Source: Paragordius varius
Lineage: Eukaryota > Nematomorpha
Direction: 5' to 3'
Assembly: GCA_964247055.1 (NCBI GenBank)
Contig: OZ176050.1
Span: 13,392,001 to 13,456,000 of the forward strand
DNA length: 64,000 nucleotides
A program made the translations under genes and the position numbers. Shown one piece after another: positions 26,495-38,841 of this stretch (its first letter is position 1; each line of letters opens with the position of its first letter). A model generated the notes under the pieces. The model ran no database searches. It saw only the letters and a program-made list of their open reading frames with translations, and was not told the origin of the DNA.

Positions 26495-26645
26495 GGCGTA
26501 TGGCATAAAACAATGTTGGTCCACAAAAGTAAAATTTTTTATTTAAGCAAGGGGATAATATGGATATATGGATATACAACTAGGGTTGTTTTAAAAAAAA
26601 AATTATTTTTTTTTGACTAACATTGTTTTATGCCATACGCTACTG
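26491..26645. mobile_element. Short hAT-like MITE, 155 bp
   Basis: Terminal inverted repeats of about 28 bp: CAGAGGCGTATGGCATAAAA at the left and, reverse-complemented, CAGTAGCGTATGGCATAAAA at the right, both running on into CAATGTT. The flanks TATATATA and TATATATT fit an 8-bp target duplication, as expected for hAT, though the site is inside a TA repeat. No coding content. Confidence 0.8.
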
Positions 26646-27064
26646 TATATATTAGAATATGGTACAATATCATAGATTCTATAAGATATAATTTAAATCG
26701 GTCTGAGTTAAACTATTCCAAATAGCAAAATATTAAGATGTTTTAAATTTTAAATAAATTTAACAGAACACGATGGACAATACTTTTTTAATTAAAAATG
26801 ATAAAAAATATTTATAGGATCTGACCATAGAAAAAACTTGAGGATATATGTCGCCATTTTACCATTTTTTTTCATTTTTGAAATAAATATGTATACCGAA
26901 CTCCCATAAATAATATGAAAAATAATAATAACACCCATAATGTTAACCTTAATTTAAAGTTATTTATAATAAACTAGATCGATATACTCTATTATGTAAA
27001 TTTATATATAATTATCAATCCATAAACGTATCAATTTATTATATCGACAATAAGAAGAGAGTAT

Positions 27065-30000
27065 TTATTTTTTCATAATTTGTGACAATTCTCGACCTCG
27101 CTGAGCTGAAGCTTGTACGGCAGACATAAGGGTAGCTCTTAAGCCACCCTTTTCCAGTTCATAAATTCCTGCAATAGTCGTTCCACCTGGAGAAGAAACT
27201 GAATCTTTTAAGGCGGCAGGATGTTTCCCAGTTGTTAACATTAATTGACTTGAACCCTATCATATACAATTATATTACAGTATGAATAAGTAAGTATACA
27301 TTGATAGAAAGTTATTAATTGCTTATTGCCAAATAGTAAATATAACAAAGGGCAGTATTAATGTGGCTAATAATAGTAAAAATCGCAAAAAACAACTATA
27401 AGCCAATAATACTGCCCTTTGTTTTCCTTACTTTTTGGCAATAATTAATAATTTTCAAGCAATGTATGTTACTCATACTGTAGTATTTTGAGATTTAAAT
27501 TTGTATACACGCCTATTTAAATTATGATATAGAAACGAATGATATATCTGGAATAAACAGCTCTATTGGTTATACGGGTTTTTTAAATCGTTAATAGGGT
27601 TAAAATTTGAAATGTTTGTGAAGAATTATTGTTTTTTTCATTTATTCTTGCTTATAATTTAAGCCGTTTAAAAATATTTAAAGATACATCCCTAGGACCA
27701 CATTTAAAGATTCATAAAAACAATATTATGGCTCTTTACTGTATATCAAAACAACGTTTTAAATTGAATAAAAAATCCATTTAGTAAAGGGTTTCTAATT
27801 TAATAGTTCTGATTAATATGTAATCATATTTTTCACTATGGAAAAATCTCAAATTTCAAAAGTAATAAAAATATAAATTAACCTTAAGAACATGAGCTGC
27901 ATACTTTAAAGCCATGTCGCGAGGTATGCCCATTTTAACAGCTCCATCAGCCAAAGCTTCAATTATGATAAATGCCTATGAGACAAAAAATATATTAATA
28001 GAAATTAATAATATTAAAATGTTAAAGTAGTTATTATAACTGAATTCTGACCAAAATATAAATAATAAAAAATATGTTATCCAAGGTTTAAACTAATACG
28101 AGTTAATTTATTTAATCACAGAATGAAAATACAGTTTAAAAGAGTTTATAGCTCCTAAAATGGAAATACCAGTTACAGTTCAAATTCACCCTTGAACAAT
28201 TTATATTCACCCATGAACAATTTCTTTAAACAATTCAGATTCACCCTAATAATAAATTATCTGTTTTCGAATATTAATATAACTCATTTATTAATATGAA
28301 ATATATCTTTATGACATAGTTTATTATTTTTTCATTATCATTTTAATTCAATACAAAATTTAATTTTTTAAAAGGATATAAAAATATAAGTAATTTTAAA
28401 TCTTTAAAAAACATATGATTTTAGATGGTTAATTTGCATTGTTCTAGGGTGAATTTGAATTGTTCAAGGGTGAATTTGAATTTTTCAAGGGTGAATTTAA
28501 ATTGTTTAAGGGTAAATTTGAATTGTTTAAGGGTGAATTTGAATTGTTCAAGGGTAAATTTGAATGTTAAAGGGTGAATTTTCTACAATCCATAAAAATA
28601 TTTAATGGCTATAAAAAAAACGGATATATACATATGCCGGACCACTTCCAATCAAGCCACCATAGGCATCCATTAATGGTTCAGGGACTGCGTCGCAAAT
28701 ACCCATTGACCCGAATAGGATTTGTACAATCTTTTCGCATTCTTGCGTTAAAGTTAACTCTATACAAAACATTTTATAATTAGTAAAATTTATGGCAAAA
28801 TATGTTGAATCACACATTGAATTAACAATATAAAAAAATCAATCATTTTATTTAAAGGGTGTAAATTTCTTGTTATATGTCAAAAAATTTGTCCATTCAG
28901 TTTTATACTTTTGTATCGTATGTTTTAAATCGATTTTCGTTTATTCTATGAAAACATTGTCATAAAATATAGCCATGACTAAATGACATGTTTTAACAAC
29001 ACATTTTCATTAAATTCAAAATTGAAAAAAATATGATAATTGATTTTGTAATATGTGTATGTATATTTTAAATTAATTTCCTTTTGATGTAAGATATTAT
29101 ACGTTATTTACTGGATTGCCAAAATTTTAATTAGTACTTAAGTTTTAAGCTAATAAACTTAAAAGAAAAGTCTTAAACATTGTACGACTTTTTTAAAATA
29201 ATTTTGCAATATATTAATCATTTAAAACTGACCTAAATTGGAAAAATGCTGGAAAAACGTTTCCAGATATATACTAAAATTTTAGCTCAAATCCAATTTT
29301 TTGTGTTTAATCAATTCTATAAAGTGGTATAATTCTAATAAATACACATACACCTCAGTTGAGAATTATATAAAATTAAAGGTCAAAAAAGGGTAATTTT
29401 GCAATGCTTATAACTTATTAATTATAAATATTCACAAATTTGATTTTGTCCAGCAAAATAAATAAAAAATCAATTTCAAAAATACTATAAAAAAAGTTAG
29501 CATTTTTGTTCCAGATTGATATTGTTTAAATTTGTAATATTTAACAGACAGAAAAATTTTTGATACGACCTATAATTTGAATTTCATTATCATTTAATTT
29601 TGGCGTTTTGTTTGACTGTTACACGCTTATAGACAAATTTTGTCGAATTTGTCAATTTTTAAATAAACGTTTTGGAAATAAAATCTCTTAAACAACTTTT
29701 TTTTATTCTTATAATAATAAATCATAATGGTAGATATTGATTGCATGTTAATAACCAAATAAAAATTCCAGTGTTACAAAATAAATATCCAATATGCGAA
29801 AATTTATTGATGACAGACCTTCGGGCATCTTTGAGTCAAAAACTTTGATGGAATAAACGCTAACCCCATTTCCCACTAAAAGAGGCGTATTTGGCATGAT
29901 TCTTGCTATACATCTATTCGTACAATGTTCTTTATGCGGTAAACACTGTTTATAACTTTAACATAAATCATACATCGTTCAATGAATCCAAACTAATGCC

Positions 30001-30317
30001 GGCTAAAATTGACAAAACAAATGGGTTGTTTGATTTACCAGGATCATAATTTATTTGATAAAGTGCATCCTTTAAATATTGCGGTTTTATGGCTAAAATG
30101 ACAACTTTACAATTATTGAATATGAAGGAATTATCTTTCGAAAAATTATTTTGGAACTCGCTTCCGAATTCCTTTGTAAATTTAGATGCTTTAGTTGGAG
30201 AACTTGCAAAAAAATTATCCATAGGCATACCTAAACATTAATTAAATTCACACTTTTGGATGCGCCTTTGAGAATAGCGATTGCCATATTACCAGCCCCA
30301 ATAAAACCAATAGACAT
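27065..30317 (-). CDS. PYCR: Pyrroline-5-carboxylate reductase, 6 exons
   Basis: Last step of proline synthesis: NAD(P)H-dependent reduction of P5C to proline. Exons 30317-30254, 30230-29974, 29945-29819, 28759-28632, 27975-27883 and 27256-27065 join in phase to 286 residues, a normal size. [12 protein letters not shown] gives the Rossmann GxGxxA motif. [38 protein letters not shown] (substrate loop) and the signature [19 protein letters not shown] follow. Intron 1 is 23 bp and intron 2 is 28 bp; neither is a multiple of three, and retention meets a stop. Intron 3 holds a foldback element and intron 5 a hairpin MITE. The start is fixed by the Rossmann strand. It is divergent from the 7SL gene, with about 520 bp between. 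Confidence 0.96.
27308..27460. mobile_element. Hairpin MITE in P5CR intron 5
   Basis: An almost perfect palindrome of about 150 bp. The left arm contains TTGCCAAATAGTAAATATAA then CAAAGGGCAGTATTAATG; the right arm contains the complementary AATACTGCCCTTTGTTTTCC and ACTTTTTGGCAATAATTAAT. The loop is about 35 bp. No second copy is seen in the window. Confidence 0.75.
28165..28580. mobile_element. Foldback-like element, type 1 (in P5CR intron 3)
   Basis: The left arm has about three units of the AATTCACCC type. The core is shared with the 48.2, 55.6 and 37.7 kb copies (AATAAATTAT, AATATAACTCATT, ATTAATATGAAATAT). The right arm has about seven 21-23 bp units of the GGGTGAATTTGAATTGTTC type. The left end is ATACCAGTTACAGTT; the right end is degraded. 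Confidence 0.8.
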
Positions 30318-30836
30318 GATAAGAAATATATGAAAAATTGAAAGCGTGAAAACTACATATGACTAAACTGAATGCAACGAATTCGTTTCAATTTTCCCTG
30401 CTTTCTAGCAGATATAAGAATTTAAGTTATTTTCTTAGTGCTTAGCTATAAAAATAGGTCGTTCTAATGTTACGATTAAACTATAGTAATAAAAAAGAGA
30501 TAAACACTGCATTGCCTTATTCAAACTAAGTTAATAAGTGAAGAAATAGATGGCTGTTATAAAACTCAGAAACGACATAAAACTATGTGCCCAACTTAAT
30601 TTTATCTAAAAATTAGCCATAAACTTATAGCAGATTTATTGACTCATAAGCCCTAGTAATATATATATGCTATCTAGTGCAATGGTGTCGCTTGCATCCA
30701 TAAACCTCAGTGTCAATAAAATTTATTTTCGTTCATCCATTATCTTACGGATTTAACAACTGTTATTACAAAACATAATTAATCCATCATTTACCATTAC
30801 AATTGACTATATAATCTTTCGTAATATCTATCCGTT
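30318..30836. promoter_or_regulatory. Divergent promoter region between P5CR and 7SL RNA
   Basis: No coding sequence. CTATATAAT at 30808-30816 lies about 25 bases before the inferred 7SL start, a position expected for a TATA box of a pol III or snRNA-type promoter. The P5CR promoter must lie within this interval on the other strand, but no specific element is recognisable. Confidence 0.45.
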
Positions 30837-31178
30837 TGGCTGAGCGTAGTGGTGTGCGCTTGTAATCCAACGACTTTGTGGAGGCCGTTACACAGAGTGG
30901 TGGATGGTTCGAGACCAGGGTCCATACTCGGTTTGTGCTCCCTTTTCACGCAATCATCATATGATCGAATGCCCACATTAAGCCTGGCATCGACATGGGC
31001 TTACACAATCATACACGGAAGTGAGTGGGCCCAGGTCGCGTAAAGAGAGGCGAACCGGCCCAGGCTGGAAACAGAGCAGGCAAAAGTCTCCTTGCCATTC
31101 ACGGCTATGCAATGGGAGAGCATTCGTGAGTGAACCATTCCCGAGTATCCTGGTCACGTTCGGGCCAAACCCACTTTT
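30837..31178 (+). ncRNA. 7SL / signal recognition particle RNA
   Basis: RNA scaffold of the signal recognition particle. The 5' Alu domain reads GGCTGAGCGTAGTGGTGTG with the conserved TGTAAT loop and GGAGGCCG, as in 7SL. TTAAGCCTGGCATCGACATG matches the 7SL TAAGTTCGGCATCAATATG stretch. The helix 8 region CGAACCGGCCCAGG..GGAAAC.GAGCAGG (31050-31080) matches the most conserved S-domain motif, including the apical GGAA loop. A TTTTT run at 31174-31178 fits pol III termination. About 340 nt, slightly longer than the usual 300. GC content contrasts sharply with the surroundings. Two minus/plus frames inside it are accidental. Confidence 0.92.
31174..31178 (+). terminator. Pol III T-run terminator of 7SL
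   Basis: TTTTT follows CCAAACCCAC at the end of the 7SL gene. A second T6 tract follows at 31185-31190. Confidence 0.7.
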
Positions 31179-31179
31179 T

Positions 31180-32110
31180 AGCACTTTTTTATTTAATTAA
31201 TTAGATTTCATTAATTAGATTTAAAAGGGAAATAAAAATATTTACTGGGTTTTTTTTTATAGAGTTTTCCCACTTTTTGCATTTGATTTAAAAGGGAAAT
31301 AAAAATATTTTAGATTCAATTAGATTTAAATTTGCATTTTTTTAATTAGAAAGAAAATACAAATATTTTTTGGGTTTTTTTTTATTTTTCATAAAGTTTT
31401 AATTTTTTTATAAAATCATTTTTTTATTTTTGAATTATTAATTAAGTGGATTTTCATTAATTTTTTATTTCCATATTTTTTTCTTTTTTAAAAAGTTTTT
31501 TATTTTTAAGCTATTTTTATTTTTTTATTATATATTGTTTTCTTCAATTTAATTAATAGTTTTTTTAATTTAAAAGTTTTTTATATTTTTTATTTAAAGA
31601 TTTTATTTTTAAGTTTTTTTATTTTCTTTTTTTATATTCCGTTTCCTGGTCTCGTTCAGACCAGACCCATTTTTTACATTATTTAATTTTTTATTTAATT
31701 AGATTAAATATTTTTTTATTTAATTAGATTTAAAAGGAAATAATAATATTTAATTAGAGTTTTTGGTTGTTTTTATAATTTTTTTATAAAGTTTTTTTTT
31801 AATATTTTTGAAGAATATTTTTTTATATTTCAGACTATATAATAAAAAATTTTTTAGATGAGCGTTTTTTAATAAAGTGGGTTTTTATTAATTTTATATG
31901 TAATTTATTTTGGGTATTATTTAATCCATATTTTTTTTCTTTTTTAAAAAGTTTTTTATTTTTATGCTTTCTTTTCTTTTATATTATATATATTAATTTA
32001 GTGTTTTTTTATTTTTAATATAAAGGTTTTTTATTTTTTTATTTTCTTTATATATATTTATTATATTGAGTATCCTGGTCTAGTTCGGCACTTTTTGCAC
32101 AATCTATTTA
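31180..32110. repeat. T-rich tract with two tandem relics of the 7SL 3' end
   Basis: Almost 900 bp of T-rich low-complexity sequence. At about 31637-31680 (TTTCCTGGTCTCGTTCAGAC with CCAGACCCATTTTTT) and 32066-32099 (GAGTATCCTGGTCTAGTTCG followed by GCACTTTTT) the last 35-40 bases of the 7SL gene recur in the same orientation. The spacing of about 500 and 420 bp suggests tandem duplication of the 3' end together with its T-rich flank. Confidence 0.7.
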
Positions 32111-32689
32111 ATTTTTTATATATAAATTTTTTTTGATTTAAATTTGCCAAATATTTGATTGTTTCATTATAGTATTTAATTTACGGATTAGTTTTGTTTT
32201 TATAAAATATAAATTTTGTTTTTACCACGTAATACAAAACTCTGACATATGATTTGTCCCGATTAGGCGTACACGGTTTATAATCCAGGTATAAAAATGT
32301 ATTCCTTATGATTAATGAAACTGAAATTCAGCACAATACAATATATATCGAACTATATGATATCACTCTTTCGAATGATGATAAATGATATATAAACTCT
32401 GAATGGTTTAAAAGTAATTTTTGTTTGCCACGATACTTCTACAAAAAAATTGAAATCAATAAATGATGTTTCATGATTAAAAATCTTTTTAAATCAGGTG
32501 TTGGTTGGTTAAAAGTATTCAAACATCTTTTATAAAACAAAACTCACTAATTGTATATAATGCAAAGGCATATTTTTTTAATTTAACAATGGTTACGAAG
32601 ACTCAATAGGTTAAAAGGGACAAAAGGCCGCAGCTTATATATGCTTTTCTTTACAAATAAAATTTCCAACCAATCAGTTAAATAGGAAC

Positions 32690-32925
32690 GCAGCTAAAGG
32701 AGGAAAGGACTGTTTCACCGGGCGCCATAGTTGAAGAGGCGCCGGATTTTGCAAATATTTTAATTTTATTACAAAAAATAGGCATAAAAAAGTTAGTAGT
32801 TTAAACAGTACATAAAAAAATGAACCATTTATGAGTGGTCAAGACCATGGTTAAATTTGATTATTTTTTTTTGAATGCAAGAGATGGAGGGGGAAGGGGC
32901 GCCAGAAGTACAAGCTACGCCTATG
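32690..32925. mobile_element. hAT-like MITE with GGGCGCC ends
   Basis: Contains CACCGGGCGCC and AGGCGCCGG near the left and AAGGGGCGCCAGAAGTACAA near the right. The right end read inverted is GGCGTAGCTTGTACTTCTGG, a terminal form typical of the ZMYM-type hAT family whose larger copy lies at 42.8-44.4 kb. No frame. Confidence 0.55.
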
Positions 32926-33986
32926 CCTAAATATTCTCAAAGAGCTATAAAATACATACCAATTCGGCTACGTTTCGTCACCAGATTTCATCTTGTAGTC
33001 CAATAAATTATTTTACTTTGTTTATGGAATCGAACATATTACTTTGCATAGTCCGTGTTTCACAACTATTATGATGCCAATTAGTTCATTATTCCTATTT
33101 TTTGGAATATACATGTTGAATCGGATCAAACCACCGATTAAATCGTTTTTTTAAATTAATTTATAATGTGTGCTCCCTCGATTAAAAGTCGAAATATTGT
33201 CTCTTTAAAAAGCTTCTGCATTTAAAAAATACTTAATCAGTAAAAAAACCATTGCCATTCATAGTTAGTGTAGATGTGCAATTAAAGTTTTAGAGAGATA
33301 AAAAAACTTAACTTTTGACAAATGTGACAATATAGATTATTATATGATTTATATAATCATTAAAATATCATTCTTTCAAAACTAGTTTATGCCTGTATGT
33401 TATCTAAATGGTCAAATACTTTTTAAGCGTATTTTATAAGTTGTTAGCGTGATAATATATCATATGCCTCAGTATCTTTATATAATAATTAAGCCATACT
33501 TTTTTCAAACCGCGCATATTAGTTAAAAAATGAAATAAAGGGTTTAGCGATCACATGATGTCGCAAAATAAAACAAGGGTGTATAAAAAAACAAATAAAA
33601 TCGATTAATACATAAAGTGGTTGTTTATATATGTGCTAGCTATTATGCAATGTTTGTTTAGTATATTTTTTGTGTTTATTTCGTACATTAAAATACACAA
33701 TATAACATAAAGCCAAACTTTTCAAATTCACAGATCCTTATCAAAGTAACTTATATTTTTATCATTTTAATTAATTGATTATATAATTTGCCAATATGTT
33801 TTATTTCTAATTAACATGTCAAATTAGAATTTGTTAATTTTAAAAATAGTTTTATAAAATTAAAACCAAGGTCTCTTCAATGATGATTTAATTGTTTTTT
33901 TTCTATCATTGTCGGCATCTGTTAATTGTTTTTTCTATCTATCCTTATTTTATAATTGCGCAACATAAGGCAAAAACCATAACAAA

Positions 33987-36900
33987 ATGCAAGTTTTAAT
34001 TGAAAATAAACCCATTTTGCCTCAAAACGAACCCAATCCACAACTCAATAGCATTTTAACTGATTCACCAACAAAACATTCAAATACCTCGAACTCTAAC
34101 GGTGGTCCATTATTGTCACCTAATTCGCTAAAACCACATAGCATAGTTGTTGATCAATACGCCGAAGGTCAGATTGCAAAATTCTGGGAGGTGTACATAG
34201 GTAACACTTTAAATTTTATAAATGTACAGGTATTATGATTAATCTTTTGATCTATTTGCTTATCCAAATTGTAAAGTACCATAGTTGGCAATGATAAACT
34301 ACCCATTTTTCTACTTTTAAACACTATTATACCATCTAGCTAGGCTTTTATTAAAACTGGTATCTTTAATTTAAATTTAATCTTAAATAATTTAGTAAAT
34401 GTTAACATTAGCAAACGAATGCGTAATTTGACGGTGCTTTTGCGTGGGTTTATAACAAATTGCACTTTTATAATCGCAAAAGCTTTTAGCAAACGTTTTA
34501 AGTCGTAATATGCAATTGATTTTTTAAACTAACACTCCATTACTTTTTAGGGTAGTTTATATCCTAGAGCGATTTTTATAAAGTATTTAAGGTGTATTAA
34601 GTCGAATTTAAAAATATGCTTTCTTTAGCCGTTTAAGCGCATTATACAAAAAATTTATATAAAAAGATGAAAAATAATAAAAAAATCCTCAAACTTTTTT
34701 GCCGCTATTTTATAATTTTTATCGTTAATGCAACAAGCAAATAAATGAATATTATGGTTATGAAATGTAAATAATTAACTTTATAGGAAGTTTCAGGCTC
34801 TATTTTAGCAAAAACTTGATATGTTCTAGTTTTTATATCAGCTGTTAGTTTTAATCGTGTTTTGAGGCTGCCCTAATTTTTTCAAAAAATCACAAAAATA
34901 TAAAAATATAAGCTCTTTTATCCAATACATGAGAATTCTGTTTGATAGTTAAATTTTAACTAAAATAACTCTACAGCACTTTATTTACAAAATTGAACAT
35001 TGGACTATAAAACCACCCCAAAAGGGTAGGACAAAAAAGTGAAAAGGTAAGTGTTAAGAATTTTAAAATATATTTAGGCCTTTATTATTCTTTATTTTCA
35101 AATATATAATGGTATGATATTAGTTTACTGGGATAAATCATATCGATTATTTACAATTATACTGGGTTCCCCCAAAAAACCAAATTTTTTATTTATTAAC
35201 AAAAAACTATTGACTGAGTCATTTTGAATCAAATGAAATATTTTCAATATACGAGTAATACAGGCTTACTTTAGAAATTAAATTTGTAATATAGTTTTAA
35301 TTGTCGGAATTGTTACAAAAACTTACTTTTGAAATAAAAATTTACTGTTTTAGGTTCAAAAGCAGAACGCGTAAAAAATTATTCGGAAACTTTGGTAACT
35401 AAGCTGCGAGAAAATGGCTGCCAAAGAATCTTGGATGTAGCATGTGGAACTGGGTATCTCTAATTTTTTGTTAAATCAAAATTATTTTTTTGCATAAAAC
35501 TTTTTTTATTTTGATTTTTTTTAAATTAAATTTGGATATAAACAGATGTGTAATTTATTGTACTCAGGGACTTTATCTTTAATAATATTGAAATAAACTT
35601 AATTATAGTTGTCTAGGTTTTTATAAACTAATATTTATATCACATTAGATCGAGAAACTTTCTACATAATAATATATATTTTAGTTAATTTTTTCAACTG
35701 CTAACACATAAATTTGTTTTGAGGTGTTAAGCCTACATTAATTGCTATACCTATGCGTAATTCTTAACATAAATAAGTTTTATTGTAACGAGTGTTTTTT
35801 CTCAGTTATTATTTCCGGTATTTGGCTAATAGATTTTCAATGTCGAACTATAGAGGTTTGTTTTATGGAAATATATTAGTTATTACGTGCCAAATTTTGA
35901 TTGTAAAATAATTTTAATGGACCATGAAATACAATTTAAAAAAATTTCTTTTGTATGCATTTGTTATGAAATAAAATGGTGGACTAGTGCTACGTTAATA
36001 TGTTGTATATGATTGATTACAGATAAATTTTTTGAATTTGGAAAAGTTATCTGTAAAAATATGATTCTCGATGGTTTATATATTTCACAATCGCTATCAT
36101 TGTTTAAACCTTATTTATAATCCAAATTGTAACGTTTTCCACCTTATTATTTTATTATTTCTATCTTTTTTTGGTTTCTATCTATATCTGTCGAAACTTT
36201 ATAAGTGTATTATAGGATATTGCGGTATTTCGGTCTGTAAGTTTAAACCGTTTTTAGTATGTATTCTCAAGGATATTTTCCCATACTTATGCATATTGAA
36301 ATCGAATTAACATGATATATTGATCCGATAAACTACGTTTTTACAATTGGGAGAAATTTTCCTTGAATAAGATGCCATAATTTCAAAGTTCGTTGGATTT
36401 TGATTCTAAAGTAAATTCACCTATGTTGCTATAATAAAGTCACGGCTCTAGTACAATTAAACATTTACAGATTTTTTTGCACATTATATAATTTTTAGCT
36501 CCATATTTTCTTAGGATTGATTCAGTGATGTTATTGGAAAACGGGTTTGATGTCATGAGTATTGATGCCTCAGATAAAATGTTAAAACATGCCTATAAAA
36601 CTCGATGGGACCGTCGTAAAGAACCAGCGTTTGATAAATGGGGTAATATCGATTTTACCAAGTTTAAGAATATTTTTTGATATTCAAAAAAATTATAAAT
36701 AATGGAATTATATCTTCCGATTTTTATAAAAAAATTTACAATTTCGTCGTAGACATTGAGAAAGCAAATTGGTTAACCCTAAAAGATGATTTGGTTGAAA
36801 AGGGTTACATTTCTCAATTTGATGCAGTGATTTGTCTTGGAAACTCGTTTGCTCACCTACCGGATTCTGGGAATCACCAAGAGGATCAAGTTATTTAGGA

Positions 36901-38495
36901 TTATTTGATTTTGGATTTAGAAATAAAATTAGCACACTTTCACTTGGTGCCATAGTTTAATATTGATAAATCTAATGAAACTAAACCAATTTTTACCGTC
37001 AATCTCATGTGTTCTCAACAATTTTTATTAAATATATGAAACCGTAACTAATGGAAATGAATTATTTCATTAGATTACAATCATTAACCATCAAATTCGG
37101 ATAATAAAGCATTTATTTATATATCATTTCAGATAGATTGTTTTTAAATTCAATCATAGCACCCATTTACCTACCCCTGTTTAATTTATTTAGCGGGTCC
37201 AAAAAAATTGATAGAATTGTGTTTTTTTATTATTTGTCAAACAGTTCATTATATATTTAATAATTCTTAATAGAGAGGGCATATTTGAATTTCAAATAAT
37301 CTTGCATAAATTTACATATATACATAACATATAGCGAACAGCTCTAACCAATTTTCGAGATGTGCTCAAACCTGGTGGATCTCTCATCATAGATCATAGA
37401 AATTATGATTTTATCATTAAGAATGGGAAATGCCCCTGTCGTAACATATATTACAATGTAATAATTTTACAGAAATATAAAAAATTTATATTTAGGATAA
37501 ATTTAATGTGATTAACTTATTAATTTAAATTTGTGGTTGTAGAGTCAAAACATAAAGGACATAACGACATCTTTATTGTACGTTAATTTTGTACCGAAAA
37601 TGATTGCGTTAGATTACGACCTCGAAATTCCTAGAAAAGGCATTAATGGCGAAAATCTAATGTAAGTTTTTTTCGTATACCATTTACAGTTCAAATTGAC
37701 TTTAACAATTTAAATTCACCCTCAATTCAAATTCACTCTAAAAATAAATTGTGTTTTTCGAACTAATATAACTCATTATTAATATGACATAGATCTTTAT
37801 GGCATTGTTTATTATTATTCAGTATTATTTTAATTTAAAACAAATTTTTTTTAAAAAAAATATAGTTGATTTTTAATTTTAAAAAACATATAATTTATTT
37901 GAGGGTGAAGAATTGTAAATGGTATATTATTTTATTCCGATTTGACAAATGATTCTTTTTTAAAAAAATGAAATTATCATTAAAAATATTTACCTTTAAA
38001 TGGTTTAAAATATATGTCCTATGTTTTATACCTTAAAAATTTTTTTTTATATAATTCAATATTTTCAATTTTATTTCTCTCTATATGAATAAAAAATTTC
38101 GGGTTCAAAAAGAGATCTAACCCCATATTTGATCCTAAATAGATAAAAGTATTAAAAATTACTTGACCATAAATGACAAATTTTTAAAAAGGTTCTTACA
38201 AGTCTAGACTTTTTTGCTTTTCGTACGCCCTTACATTTTCAATTTTTACTTCAAAAAACTAACCCTTAAATTTAATTTGCTTGATAGATCATTTAGATTA
38301 ACGTATTATCCACATTTGCTCAAACAATTTACCCAACTCTTGGATGATATATTTGCGGATGAAAAAATCGCGACAAAAAATCATGCAATATATTCCGATT
38401 TCCATGACTTAGTTCCGGTTGAATCCGTCAAAGATAATGGTTATTTGGCAGCTAATCATGATACAGCCTTTTACATACACTGGATAACGAAATAA
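33987..38495 (+). CDS. GNMT: Glycine N-methyltransferase, 7 exons
   Basis: Transfers methyl from S-adenosylmethionine to glycine, giving sarcosine; controls the SAM/SAH ratio. Exons 33987-34200, 35354-35453, 36515-36642, 36753-36889, 37335-37457, 37543-37661 and 38288-38495 join in phase to 342 residues. Family motifs in order: [37 protein letters not shown] (SAM-binding), [54 protein letters not shown] and [11 protein letters not shown]. About 38 residues more precede the conserved core than in vertebrate GNMT, in a Ser/Asn/Pro-rich leader; no nearer in-frame Met would keep the DQYAEG block. Intron 6 holds a foldback element. Convergent with the COX7A-like gene, 346 bp apart. Confidence 0.96.
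37676..37926. mobile_element. Foldback-like element, type 1, short copy (in GNMT intron 6)
   Basis: Ends TATACCATTTACAGTTCAAA and, at the right, GAATTGTAAATGGTATA. Only two or three degraded units in the left arm and one in the right; the core matches the other type 1 copies. It begins about 13 bp after the splice donor. Confidence 0.8.
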
Positions 38496-38841
38496 TTTTA
38501 TTACTAATTATTGAATGATATTGAATAATTGTTTTGTTCATCCAAAATCCAAAAAAATATTTAACAATGCAACAATATTTTCATATAATTCGCATATACA
38601 AGAAAAATATTATTTGGTTACCGGTTTTTTAATTGGTAGATAGTGTGAAAAAAATGAGTTTTTTGCTTCAATAATTTGAGCAAGAAAAAGTGCGTTTAGA
38701 AAAGGCAAAATATATGGGTGAAATGGTTTTAAAATAGAAAAAATTCTAAATAAATTTATAGGATAATTTATTTATTCAATATTTCTCGCTAATCACAAAA
38801 ATCATAAAAAGAGCGTGTTGTTTTAAAAGATTAGACATATT

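Noticed and set aside
28440-28580. Regularly repeated 21-23 bp motifs that look like a CRISPR array
   Set aside because: Units are contiguous with no unique spacers, are mirrored by inverted units on the other side of a core, and sit in a eukaryotic intron. They are arms of a foldback element.
30849-31184. Two overlapping open frames on opposite strands
   Set aside because: Both lie in the GC-richer 7SL RNA gene, whose conserved RNA motifs explain the sequence.
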